From contig CAJJDN010000052.1 of the NCBI GenBank assembly GCA_905182985.1, forward strand, positions 364,850 to 428,849: a DNA stretch of 64,000 bases, read 5' to 3'. Of this stretch, positions 25,461 to 37,314 are shown piece by piece. The DNA is from Paramecium sonneborni (taxonomy: Eukaryota; Ciliophora; Oligohymenophorea; Peniculida; Parameciidae). Below the pieces are notes generated by a model. That model was not told the origin of the DNA. It ran no database searches and saw only the letters and a program-made list of their open reading frames with translations. Within the stretch, counting starts at the first letter, position 1; each line of letters starts with the position of its first letter. The position numbers and the translations under genes were made by a program.

Positions 25461-26917
25461 ATGAATAACAATAACGCTGAAATACTCAATTTTCTAACTT
25501 ATAGTAAAAACCTCATTACTAACCAACCTTATTAAATTACATTCAATGGAGATACTGTGTGTATGTTCAAAGTAATTTCTATAAATTTTCTTAGCTTCTT
25601 AATAGCGAGCGGAACCTTAAATATATTTTAAGAATCAGATTAAATGCTACTGTAGGCTGGATAATCAAAGCTAATAAACTCTATGGATTTATTATCCATG
25701 TAGGTAGCAAGCAGAAAAAGTTTTATAGCGACGATAGTTCTATTCTTATGAAGTATAAAATTATTTTTTCTTAGATTAAAAGACTTACTTGCATGCAAAG
25801 TAAGTTTTTATAATGTTTATGAATTCTATGAATTTAAAGAATAAATTGGAAAAGGTGCTTCATCCAGAGTAATAAAAGCCTTTTCAAAATTTACTTAGAA
25901 ATATGTTGCTATCAAAATCATTGATAAAACCACTCTTAAACCTTTAAATTATGTAGTCAATACATCTCTATTTAAAGGCTTCTTTAGAACAAGAAATAGA
26001 AATACTATTAACAGTCAAGGACTCTATTTATTGTTCTTAGATTATAGAAATTTATCAGAGTCAATATGCTTTCTATATTGTAATGAAGTTATTAAGTGGT
26101 TAATCTTTGTCCACTTATCTTGAAAATCAATAAGGTGAAACATAAAAGAAGTTAAGCAATAAATAAACTCTCTAAATCATGAGAAGACTACTGGAAGGAG
26201 TAAATTACTTACATTCTGTCGGAGTAGATTAAATTAATTTAAATTATAATTTAGATCATACATAGAGATATAAAGCCAGACAATTTGATGCTTGCTGAAT
26301 AAGATAATTTTGATACAGTCACATTAATAGACTTTGGATTGTCTACATTTACTAAGGTGAGCAGATACTTATTTTATAAATGTGGAACTCCAGGATATGT
26401 GGCTCCAGAAATTCTAAACTGTTCAGTCAGAAATCAGTAATCAGAGAGTTGTGATATCTTTAGTTGTGGATGTATATTCTATAGATTGTATATAAAATAA
26501 ATTTTATAATATAGAATATTAGGGAAGAGTGTTTTTAAGGGTCGAACTTACGATGAATTACTCCACAAAAACAAACAATGTTTAATTGACTTTAATATTA
26601 AGTAAGAACAAAATAGTAATCAGAACGCTTTAAAACTATTGCATTCTATGTTAAGAAAGAATCCAGAGGAAAGAATAACAGCAAAAGCTGCATTATAAAG
26701 TAGTTACTTTTATAATGAATCTCTCTTTTCAATAAATGATGAGAATTGGGACTCAACTCCACTTGTCAATCAGCTACCTCTTTTTAATGCTACTATTGGC
26801 AGAGTCTTTGAGTTGACAGCAAGAGATTTCACAAGTTAAAAACTATTAATTCCAAAATAGAAAGATAACAATTTCTATTCTCCTTAATTAAGTCCAATTA
26901 GAAGAGATAATTAATGA
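25461..26917 (+). CDS. PH-domain Ser/Thr protein kinase, 442 aa
   Basis: ATG 25461, five introns (23, 22, 25, 31 and 27 nt), TGA 26915-26917; 443 codons. Residues ~10-110 resemble a PH domain (KYILRIRLNATVGWIIKAN, YGFIIHVGS). Kinase subdomains follow: glycine loop IGKGASSRV, VAIKI lysine, HRDIKPDN with catalytic Asp at about 236, DFG in LIDFGLS, and GTPGYVAPE. The set is complete, so it should be active. The PH-kinase arrangement recalls the AGC/CAMK-like ciliate kinases; membrane or phosphoinositide recruitment is inferred. The C-terminal ~60 residues are a disordered tail with SP sites. Convergent with the next gene, 17 bp between stops. Confidence 0.9.
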
Positions 26918-26934
26918 ATATTTATATTTTGATA

Positions 26935-28980
26935 TCATTTTGATATAGTTTTACCCTTGATAATATTTTCTATGGATTATCTTGTTAATGGATGATAAAA
27001 TGCCTTATTTTCTTGATACCATTAAGTGGCAGTTTATCTATAATAATAATGAAGGTATATTACTTATCTAAAGCTTTATAGATTGGATTAACCATCTTCA
27101 TTCTTCCAACTAATCCAACAAACTTCTTAATTTTCAATAGGTTTGTGTTATCCTTAGCATAAGTGGTAACAATAGATAAATTATACCATCTAAATAACAA
27201 TTCAGCATCAGTTAAATCACTTATATGATAAGCATCTTCTAAAGACGTCATAATAGCTACAGTGACATCTTTAGACTTTTCTTATAAAGTTGACAGGAAT
27301 AATTATTTTTGATTTGATTTAAATCCATCGAATATTTAATAATTTTGTGGTTTAGTTCCATCTCCTTCAATCCAAGAATTGACTAATTCCAAGACTTCTT
27401 TGGATGCAGGATTTTCAAATGTCTCTTAAATAGGTGGTTATCCATAATCATAAACCCATTTAGTATAGACATTATCAATGCTTTTCTTAATGTTTTGATA
27501 TTCTTCAGTATCTAGATTGAGTTTTAACCATAGTATCATGAATCTATAGAAATCACTTTCATCAGCACTCTAATATTCATATTCTGCTAACCAGGCTTTT
27601 AATAATTACTAGAATCTGGTTTCATTGATTTATTTTTCAAGATAATATAATAATTAGAATCCTCTTTCATAAGGGATTGTCTAATAATTAAATAATTAAT
27701 ACACTGAAACTATCATCAGCATTGTGATCTAAAGTTTTTGGATGTAAACTAGCATAAGACTTGACAAAATCATCAGGACTAGAGTTAAATTCCTTAATAA
27801 GAGCATTCATTTCATTATTTCCAACTTAAGAGTTAACATGAACTAAATTGATATCTCCAAACAATTATTTTAATCCTTTTCTCTCTAGAAAAACACAAAA
27901 GCCTTCATTAATCCACATGTTAGACCAATTATTACATGTTACTGTATTTCCAAACCAAGAATGAGCAATTTCATGAACAGCCACACTAACTCCACTTTTA
28001 TCTCCAACAATAATAGTTGGATTAGCGAAAGTTAAAAGAGGATTCTCCATTCCACCAAAAGGAAATGATGCTGGTAAAATTACAATTTTATAAGAACCCC
28101 ATTTATATTCTCCAATATAATTTTCTAAATATCCTAAATAATTATCTAATTCATCTAATTCTTTTTGATATTTTTCTATATTCTTGCTTTCAGATATGAC
28201 AGCTGTTCTTCTTCCAGTTGATTTTTCCTATACTGTACCTGCTACTATTGCTATCAAATATGCAGGAATCTTTATGTTTAATTCAAATTAAAAGATATTT
28301 GCTATCTAACCTTTTTTATAGTCATTAATTAATGTGAATTTCTGGTTTAATAATCTATTTCCACTCATAAACACATTTATTAATGGAGATTAAGTTATCA
28401 CTGTAGCTGAATAAGTGAATTTTATGCTTGGAGTATCTTATAATGGAATCATTGATCTGCAATTGTTAGCTTCACATTATGAAAACAAATATGGAGCCTC
28501 TAATCTATTTTTTATTCAATTTACTTTTATCATCTGTCTATTCTGGATCCATGAAACTAAGTGCACGAGCATCCTCTCCAATTTAATATTTTATCCTTAA
28601 TTTTATGGTATCCCCTAATTTGTACATCTATCCCAATTCAATTACCAACTTATCTCCTTATTCCTCTGTTTGAACTTTATCCGATTCTACATGCCATTTC
28701 AATACTTGACCATTGTCAGGATAATATACAACCAATATATTCATTTTGTAAATATCCAAATGAATCTATTTTACAATTCTCTTCTTACTTCAGACAATCG
28801 ATTAGCAGAAACTTTGAAGCTATATTCTACACATCCGTCTATTACTTTTTCATCTAGATTTAAAAGCCATTCTATATGAAGGTGCATTGTTTTAACATCT
28901 TTATAATTTGAAAAAGTATTTTTATCTACATCTACACAATAGAGCATCTAGCAAAGCAAAACTAGAATCACTAATTTCAT
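26935..28980 (-). CDS. Leukotriene A4 hydrolase-like M1 aminopeptidase with signal peptide, 649 aa
   Basis: ATG 28980, four introns (23, 25, 22 and 26 nt), TGA 26935-26937; 650 codons. M1 zinc metallopeptidase features: FGGMEN exopeptidase motif, zinc site HEIAHSWFGN (first His about residue 320) followed by NEGF with the third ligand, and a downstream Tyr in IPYERGFQLLYYLE. The C-terminal helical domain (GLVGRMKMVNPIYKAL, ENKAFYHPLTRQ) is the LTA4H type, and GERKG-like FLERKG follows the zinc site as in LTA4H. The first 17 residues (MKLVILVLLCQMLYC) are a good signal peptide, unlike the cytosolic animal enzyme. It therefore probably acts as an aminopeptidase in the secretory or endosomal space. 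Confidence 0.93.
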
Positions 28981-29351
28981 CAAAATTAATAATTTAATTT
29001 ATAAATAAAATCACATTAATCATTTTCAATTCTTATATTATGTACATATATATACATATGGATATTTCTTTTAATCTTAGAGTATCTCAATGTAAGTGCC
29101 CAAAATTTATTTATTTTTCATTTATATTAATAGGCTTAATCTTTTTCTTTACTTTTCAATCAATTTTCTCATTTTACATTTAATACAACACTCTAAAAAT
29201 GTTATTAAAACTTTTGAATTAGTTAATTGTAAAGATAAACCTTTCTATTATAAAAATAATGATTATAAAAATTGATTCATTATGATAAAATTTTAATATT
29301 AAGCTGAATTTTAAGTTGACAAATAATAGTTATTATATTTTAAAAATTCAA
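28981..29351. other. Divergent intergenic region
   Basis: 371 bp between the aminopeptidase and fizzy start codons. AT-rich, and it should hold both promoters. No exon or RNA seen. Confidence 0.5.
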
Positions 29352-30821
29352 ATGTAGGAAGAATCATCGTCTTAAGATGCGAATATATAGGCAACAAATT
29401 ATCAATTAAGCACACCTAAAAAAGAAAAGAAACAAAATAAAACTAATTAATCAACAACAATATAATCACCTAATAATAATGATTTTTATTCTCCGAAAAA
29501 TGTAAATCCTTGGAAAACTCCAAAATCATTTTTAAAGAGTAATACAAAGTAAGCAACTCCAGAACATGCTCTATAAGCATCTCCTTATGGTGATCGTTAT
29601 ATTCCACTAAATGTCTCTAGAAATCTTTTTAATAAATAAATATAACCATTTGAGATAGAAGAAGAGAATGTATATGAAGAACTATTGAGTGAAAATGTAT
29701 TAGAAATAGATGAAAATAAAAATGTTAACATTTTGAATTTTAATAAATAAAAAGTTGAGAAATTATAACCAAATAAATAGTAAGAGACTCCTAAAAGAAA
29801 GATTGATACATAACCAATAAAAGTTCTTGATGCTCCAGGTTTGGAAGATGATTTCTATTAAGACATTTTGCATTGGGGAAAAAATAATTTAATTGCTATA
29901 GGTTTATAAAGATGTGTATATTTGTATAGTGTTGATAATTAAAAGGTTTTTAAATTGGCAGAACCATTAAACAATTAAGTAAATTCTATATAATATACTT
30001 CTCTTTAATGGAATACTAATGGATAAATTTTAGGAATGGGTAGTTATGATGGAGTGTTAAGATTATGGGATTACAATAAAAATATGTATACAGGAACTAT
30101 GAATTTAACTACAAAAAGAATAAGTACAATAAGTTGGGCAAATTCGAATATATTTGCATTTGGTAGCAAAGATAAAACAATAAATATATGTGATGTTAGA
30201 GTACCTAATTATTCAGTATTTTAATTATATGGACATACTTAAGAAGTTTGTGGAGTAACTTTTGATGGAAATGAATTATAATTAGCATCTGGAGGAAATG
30301 ATAATAGGGTTTTCATTTGGTAATTAAGAGGTGGCAATACAAATACAGATAATTAATATGTATCATGGGAAATTAAATCTCATAAAGCAGCAGTAAGAGC
30401 TTTAGCATGGAATCCAAATTCAAGTGGAATTTTAGCTACTGGAGGTGGAAATTAAGATAAAACTATTAAAATTCACAGTTCTTTAACTAATTAATTAATT
30501 ACTAGTATTAATTGTGATTCTTAAGTTTGCAAATTAAGATTCTCTAAAATTATTAATGAATTAGTTTCAACTCATGGATATGAAAAAAACTAAATTTGTT
30601 TATGGCAATATCCAACAATCAAAAAAATTCATTAATTAGAAGGACATTCTGAAAGAGTTCTTTATTTATCTGCAAGTCCTGGTATTTATTATATTTAATA
30701 TATAGATGATTCTACTATTTTGACAGGATCTGGAGATGAAACATTAAAATTTTGGAAAGTTTATCCATCTTAAATATCCAATAATATGTCTTCGTTTTTG
30801 AACATGTGTGAAATTAGATGA
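29352..30821 (+). CDS. Cdc20/Cdh1 (fizzy) family APC/C activator, 481 aa
   Basis: ATG 29352, one 24-nt intron, TGA 30819-30821; 482 codons. These WD40 proteins bring substrates to the anaphase-promoting complex during mitosis. The N-terminal ~170 residues are disordered and carry a C-box-like motif DRYIPL at residues 81-86. Seven WD40 blades follow (ILGMGSYDGVLRLWDY, FAFGSKDKTINICDVR, LASGGNDNRVFIWQL, LATGGGNQDKTIKI, LTGSGDETLKFWKV). The protein ends in the C-terminal Ile-Arg tail that binds the APC/C. WNPNSSGILATGGG-type blade sequences are typical of the family. Whether it is Cdc20 or Cdh1 is not clear. Confidence 0.95.
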
Positions 30822-30841
30822 TTTTATTAATATATGTATAA

Positions 30842-31226
30842 TCACAAATCTTTTAGTTATTTTTACAATAATTTTATTAATTATTCTTTCTCTTATAATT
30901 CTTTATTCTACTTTTAAATTTATTCTTTCACGATTACCAATTTATCCTAATAATCTTCTAATTCTCTAATTATAATCAAAATCATACTCCTATTTCACTT
31001 AAGATTAAAAATGTATTTGTCCTATCTTATCATCTAATGACTTTTTTATTTCCAATAATTGCTTCCATTAAAATTCGAAATTCTCCATTGAAATTTCCTA
31101 CTTTTTAGGTTTCACTTAATTTTATTATTATAATTCATTAAATTCCTTAAGTAAATCCTTGTATTCATCAATTAACATCTAATGCTCCAATTCTATCGAG
31201 TCTATCGATTCTTCAGAATCGGACAT
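30842..31226 (-). CDS. Small coiled-coil protein, 120 aa
   Basis: ATG 31226, one 22-nt intron, TGA 30842-30844; 121 codons. It is almost entirely a charged coiled coil (LLKEFNELQQQNQ, VKEQIQKQNKELQEKEQL, LQKQLKDL) after an acidic start (MSDSEESIDSIELE). No family recognised; likely a structural or adaptor protein. Stops converge 20 bp from fizzy. Confidence 0.75.
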
Positions 31227-31987
31227 TATATTAAATTATATAAATTTTTAATATAATTATATATTACTTTGATTGATAATGATAATTTATAAAAATATAA
31301 TCATAATTTCAAAAATGTATAAACATTATAAAACTTAAAATTATAAACTATATGAATTTATTTAATTAAAAATTGGAAACATAATTTTATTTATTTCCAT
31401 TATATTTTGAATATGTAGTACCAGAAACTGATTTCTATATTGAAAGACATTTAAATAATAAGATTGAAACCAAAATAATCTTAAATAATAAGTTAAGATT
31501 TATATCTATTTCACAGTTTATTAGTAATCTATCAATTTCATTCAAATAGAATTGTATAATAATTTATAAAAGAAATTATAAAGCATTATTTAATGAAGGA
31601 TTAAAAGAATAAATATTCTAAGAGAACTAGTGATTCTTTATTTGTACTTTTAGTTAAACTTAAAGTCACATATAATGCCAATATAAAAAAAATAAAAGCA
31701 AATAAATTTACTATTTATCTTTGTTTTTAGAATTTAGAGGATTTATAATTAAATTACAGTGTTAATTAAAATTACTCTTTTTTTTTTAAATTTATCTCCA
31801 TCAAGAGTTCAAATCCTTATTTTTGTTATATAATGGAAAAATTATTAATTAATCTGATATATTTATTCATTATATGGGTGTTATATGGTTATTTTTAATA
31901 AAGGTATTCTGTATCAAGCAAACTAAATTTATTTAATTCTTAGTAATAATAATGAGTAAATATATTAATAGTATAAATAATTAATTA
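31227..31987. other. Non-coding AT-rich spacer between divergent genes
   Basis: About 760 bp; all frames are broken and no structured RNA was recognised. It should contain the promoters of both flanking genes. Confidence 0.5.
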
Positions 31988-33186
31988 ATGGACGATTTTA
32001 ATGATTTATTCCCTGTCAATGATTTATAAAGTAGTTGGAAAAAAAAGAATCAATAAAAAGCATCACTGAAATAAGGCAAATTCACTGAAGAGGAAATCGA
32101 AAAAGTAAAAGAGAGTTTGATTTCTTATGCATTATCCTAAAATTTAACTGAAGAATAATTTGCTGATCTTTTTAGCAATTCTCAAAAAACAACAATGCCA
32201 AAAGCATGGTTACATATTGCTAAAGTACTTCCCTAAAGATCTGTTGATAGTGTTTATAAATTTATCAAAGCTAGATTCAATCCAGATAACTATTAAGGAC
32301 ATTGGACTAAAGAAGAAGAACAGCATTTAATATAATTAATTAATTAATTTGGAAGGAATTACACTTAAATAAGTAAAGTTTTAAATAGAACACCTTAAAA
32401 TATAAGAGATAAATATAGATAATTGGGAGATCATAATCATGAACTTAGAGAATAAATTTGGACATTAGGAGAAGCTGTTCATTTACTTAGATTGATTTCT
32501 AAAAAAGTATTAATTTAAAATAATTATTAAAGAATAATTCCAATTTTATAAAAGATAATTGGCTAGAAATATTAATTTAAGCATTTGGAGAAGATTGGTA
32601 AGATGTAATCCTCAATACTCATTCATGTAAATATTATTTTTATCAAATAGAAAAGAGAAGATTTCGTAAAAGCACTTATTATGAAATATAATAAGAAGAC
32701 ACTTAAATTTAATAATTACTCTAAATTATTGATTTAAAAAAACTTTATTCTCATTCTCATAAAGATATTCCTTGGACTTCTATAGCTACTAAAATTAAAA
32801 CGAAAAGTCATGATGATCTTAGAAACTTTTGGATGCAATCTTTAAATTAATGGTAATTACAACTCAAAAATAAAATTGATGATGAATAATTATTTAATGA
32901 AATAATTCTCTAAGATCCATAAGAAGAAAAAGATATTGATTTTAATCTAGTTTTGAAGAATCATACACTTACAATTAATGAAAAAAAAAATGCTTGGCAA
33001 ACTCTTAAAAAAAGAGTTCAAATTAGAGATTAACTTGAATTTGATGAACTTTTAACCAAAATCAGATAATTATTAGGAAAATCCAAAAAAGAATAAAAAT
33101 AAAATAAAATTCTATAAAAAAACGCAAATGTCACATCGTTTAATAAATTAATAGACGAGTTTAAAACACTTAAAGAAGTATATTGA
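31988..33186 (+). CDS. Myb/SANT-domain DNA-binding protein (REB1/TTF1-like layout), 390 aa
   Basis: ATG 31988, one 26-nt intron, TGA 33184-33186; 391 codons. At about residues 95-150 there is a clear SANT/Myb repeat (GHWTKEEEQHLIQLINQFG...RTPQNIRDKYRQL). It is preceded by a divergent Myb-like segment (WLHIAKVLPQRSVDSVYKF) and followed by further repeats (WLEILIQAFGEDWQDV, IPWTSIATKIKTKSHDDLRNFW). A helical preamble plus several irregular Myb repeats is the layout of REB1/TTF1/DMTF1 factors, which bind rDNA terminators or promoters. That subfamily call is inference. No membrane segment or nuclease domain. Confidence 0.85.
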
Positions 33187-33851
33187 AAAATAAATTTTAT
33201 ATAAATTTAAAATAATGTTAAAATTATTTAATATATGAATCTCATTTAAAAAATAACAATAATTTAACCATTAAACACTTTTAGAATCTACTCAAAATAA
33301 GTTTTCTATCAGCAGATTCTTTTTAAATATTCATATTTATTCTTAATAAATTTTATTTATCTTAATTATATAGTTGTGAAATTTTAAACATAAAAAAAAA
33401 TTTACAATTTTGTATTTACATCCCTTTGTTTATTTGAAAAATTTCTGAACCTATATTCTTTGATTTCAATATTTTACTACATTTTTTTGAAAAATCAATA
33501 GAAAATTCAATAAAATTAACGAATCAGAATTTGATATAACTGAAGATTATTTTCACTCTAGGTCATCTCATCCACTAAAATTCATTGAAATAAAGATTTT
33601 TAATGAAAATACCTGAAAATTCAATAGTATTTTGCTATTGGTAATAAACCTACACCAAAAATGTGATTATTCTAGTCTACTAATTTATATACTTAAAAAA
33701 ATTAGATTTAAGAAAGTTTGTAGATGTTCTGAAATATATATTTGAGAACTTTTTCTCATTAAAAATATGATCAGTTAGCAATATTTGATTTTTAAGGGCA
33801 AAGAAACGCAAATTATTTCATTAATTAATTTTTCAAAACCAAACATACTCA
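33187..33851. other. Non-coding AT-rich spacer
   Basis: About 665 bp, AT-rich, with no exon chain found; it holds the promoter of the next gene. Confidence 0.5.
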
Positions 33852-34523
33852 ATGTATAATTGCACCTTTCCCTATCAGCCTTTATTTTGCTATTATCCAA
33901 TGCAAACATTCACACCTTACATAATGTACCCATAATAAATCGTTGTTTAAACTTAAATATAACTCAGCGAATAATAAGTAGTACAAAACGATAATTACTT
34001 GAATAACTTAACCAAACAACATTATGAAGAAACAAAACCACATGGATCATAAGATAATGTAGATTTAGATTTGGATGTAGAATATTAAGATGAAAAAGTT
34101 GAATAAGATGAAGATTATAGGGCGACATGTTTAAAAGAAAATTAAGAAAAAAGTTATGCTGTTAATTAATTGATTGGTTCAACTAATTTATAGAAAAACT
34201 ATGCCAAAGCAGTCATTCTTTATATAAAGCAATAAAATGTAGCTGTTGTTGCTGAATTAGGAGATAAAAAAGCAGTTAAATTTTATCGACTTATAAGAAA
34301 ACTCCAAAATAATATCAAAAATATTACACATATTACCAAATATACCAGAGATGAGGACTTTATTAGGGTTTTTAGAATATTATGGTATAATATATTATTA
34401 GATATTAGTAATAAATTCTTAAGAAAGGATTATGTCAGTTATATTTACAATTCAAAAATCTAATAGAAGACAAGCCATTTGAAAGGCAAGCATATTATTA
34501 GATAAAAACTTTTCAAAATTTGA
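33852..34523 (+). CDS. Unknown protein, 223 aa, first of a tandem pair
   Basis: Single exon of 224 codons. The N-terminus is Tyr/Pro/Cys-rich (MYNCTFPYQPLFCYYP). An acidic, Gln/Asp-rich linker and a conserved C-terminal domain of about 105 residues follow. The domain starts at NYAKAVILYIKQQ and ends VSYIYNSKIQQKTSHLKG. The neighbour at 34795-35445 has the same plan. The C-terminal domain is basic and helical; a Y-I-Y-N-S-K-I-Q-Q-K-x-S-H-L-K core is shared by both. I do not recognise it as a known family. A nucleic-acid-binding role could be guessed from charge but is not supported. Confidence 0.8.
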
Positions 34524-34794
34524 TTCCGTAGGTTTTAAAATTATAATTATAAATTATTATTATTTTAAATTATTATTAATAAATAATATATTTTGAAATG
34601 AAATGTTTCTATTTACAAATCATAAATTTTAATTAATATCGTATTCATTAATCAATTTCAATTGAAGTTTACACAAAAATCAAAAAAAAATAGGAAGCAA
34701 TTAATGTATTTTTATATTCAAAAAAAACGCAAAATACAATGTAGCAATATTTCATAATATTAATTATATACTAATTTTAATAATTATCTTAATA

Positions 34795-35445
34795 ATGTTC
34801 TATTCTTAATAACCTTATATCTACTTTCCATTCTATTAGACCCAAGTTTGCTATCCAATCTACTTTTGCTAAGTCTAACCTTAAAATGAAGTTTAACCTT
34901 AAAATGAAATAGAATCTGTAAACAAAGAAAACATACTTTAATAATCAGATTAGTTTAATCCATAAAGCAATCACACTTATGATATTGATTAAGATAAGAG
35001 TTTTGATTCCTCAATTGAAAATGAAAATGAAAAAGCTAGCATTATTACTAATGAAAAAAAATAAGCATAAAAATCTTCAAAAACTTTCAAAGTACTTGAT
35101 ACTACAAATTTCCATAAAAATTTTGCTAAGGCAATTGTTGCTTACTCTATAAGACAACAATTTCTTATTTTTAAGATTTTAGGAGAATAATAAGGATAAG
35201 AATTCCTTGAGCTTTTATAATCTCTTAAAAATAAACTTAGCAATTTGACACATTTTGTCAAACATACAAGTAATCCGGACTTTTTAAAAACATTTCGCAT
35301 TTTAGGGTATAAATAAAAATTAAATTTTAGAATGAATTTCCTTAAAAAAGAATCTATATAATACATCTACAATTCTAAAATCTAATAAAAGTCTAGCCAT
35401 TTAAAGCATAAGAAGATCATCAAGAAAACTCTTTTAAGAATTTGA
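34795..35445 (+). CDS. Unknown protein, 216 aa, second of a tandem pair
   Basis: Single exon of 217 codons, 271 bp after its paralogue and on the same strand. Same plan: a Tyr/Pro/Cys-rich start (MFYSQQPYIYFPFYQTQ), a low-complexity linker with a short PQNEVQPQNE repeat, and the conserved C-terminal domain (NFAKAIVAYSIRQQ to YIYNSKIQQKSSHLK). Conservation is confined to the first ~15 residues and the last ~105; the linker has diverged. This is what is expected of an old tandem duplication under selection at both ends. Confidence 0.8.
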
Positions 35446-35796
35446 ATCTATATTTTTTATATTCTTTATTCAAAACTAAAAAAAAAACATTAAATTTGAT
35501 TAAATAAGAAATTAATTAAAATTCCTTAATATAATTCTAAAAAATAATCAACACAGAATATAATATTAATTTTAGAACTTTAAAATTAAATGAAATGATA
35601 AAGATTTTAAATTTATCATTAACATAAGATTTTAAAGAAAATCTGAATAACAATATAAGATGAAGTGATTATTTTTTTTATTATATAAATATATATTGTA
35701 CAAATAAAAACTTCTTTTTTTAGTAACAAATTTATATGAAATACTCTCAATGATACTATAAATAACAATAAGATTAGAATAATTATATGTATTCCA
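35446..35796. other. Non-coding spacer between convergent genes
   Basis: About 350 bp, very AT-rich; nothing recognised. Confidence 0.5.
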
Positions 35797-37264
35797 TCAT
35801 TATTTTAACTTTTATTGTAATATCTCTAAATTCTTGTTGATTTCTTCAGACAAATATTTGAGTTCTGGATATAATTCTCCAATTTAACTCCATAAAGGAA
35901 GAACCAAAGATTCTATATTATTTAATAAGTAAAATACTTGAAAAAAATATTTATCCACCATAATATGAAGGTTTATCTTTATAGATCAAAAATCCAGTAA
36001 CATCTACTCCTATTTTAGCTTCTTTAATAGTCTAAAGATTTAAAAAGAAATAATACTTAATCATTAAATTCTTAAGTTAGTAAATAAGACCAATTCATAT
36101 AATTATTAAATTTCATTGTTGGATTAGAAATATCACAAGCATGAACCATAATATTAAGAATGAAAATTCTATCTTCAAGTCTTTCATTTGAGAATCGTTG
36201 CATATCAATTAAATCATTTTTTTCACCTTAATTAAATGATTTGGTGCATTCTACTCTTTTTTAAAATTTAGCTAAAAGTTTAGCATGTTTACTCTTAATT
36301 TAGATATTAAAATAATAAATACCATATCAGTTGCTAAAATTGATGTGATAATTAATCTCTTTGCTAATGTTTTTTCCTCATCATTTGACATGTATTGAAA
36401 GAAATCATGTTTTCTGTTGAGTTGTATAATATTAAAAAAAGTTGCACAATGCATATTTTCTAAAACAGCAATTTCTGATGTTAAAATATTAAATTTCTTT
36501 GATTTTTTTATTTTATACATATTGTTAACTCCCTCTAAAATATATATAATTTAATTTTTTTACTATGATTTAAATCATGTCCTAAGCCAGCAAGAATAGC
36601 AGAAAATATTTCAAGTTAATTACAAAACTGCTTTAGGTCAGATTTCATATAACATGAAAAAAGTAATTATGATAATTGGAATGCATGAGTAAAATTATGA
36701 TAAGGTACAACATTATAATTCATGATTATTTCATTTATCAAATCTCCTAAAATTTCTTTTGGTACTTTTATCTAATCTAAATTTAAAAATTCAAATATTT
36801 AAAGTGCAAACTGCCCTAACTCTTTTTTAGTATATATATGATGAACCATATTAGAATCTAATAATGTTTCTAAATCTATTCTTTCTAATTTTTAAACATC
36901 TAAAATTAGATCTTTATAAACAGGAACAAGTTTTGTTTAATTTCTTTCAAATTTTTCTAGAGTTGCTGCATAATCAGTTTTATCAAAATAAATTTTGTTT
37001 TCTAATTTTCTTTTAAATTTCTTGATTGTTTATAAGAAGAATCCATAAACTGAAAATAAACTTTCATCATTTAAAAATTTAGACTGTTTTTTTAATAAGT
37101 AATTATACTTTGTATGCTTCATCAATATATTTATAGACCTTTTTAAATTTCAATGTAACTTAAGCATCTGCTTAATCTGCCTGTTAGAAATAATGTTAAT
37201 CAATAAAGTTTAGTTAATTTCCAATTTCATCCAGGTATTCTGTTGCAGATTAAAGATTTTGCAT
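35797..37264 (-). CDS. 3',5'-cyclic-nucleotide phosphodiesterase, 444 aa
   Basis: ATG 37264, five introns (25, 29, 29, 25 and 25 nt), TGA 35797-35799; 445 codons. The catalytic domain of class I PDEs covers residues ~150-440: YHNFTHAF with the catalytic His near residue 181, GHDLNHKGVNN (metal-binding HD), ENMHCATFF, ITSILATDMSKH, and VHACDISNP with the second metal Asp. It should hydrolyse cAMP and/or cGMP. The usual HDxxHPG reads HDLNHKG, so the Pro is replaced by Lys, while His and Asp are kept. The N-terminal ~150 residues are helical, with no GAF, PAS or membrane segment, so it is probably cytosolic. It follows the 7-TM gene by 50 bp on the same strand. Confidence 0.93.
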
Positions 37265-37314
37265 AATATTAAAGAAATTAAAAACAAAAAAAGAAAATAA
37301 ATTTTAAAATAAAA

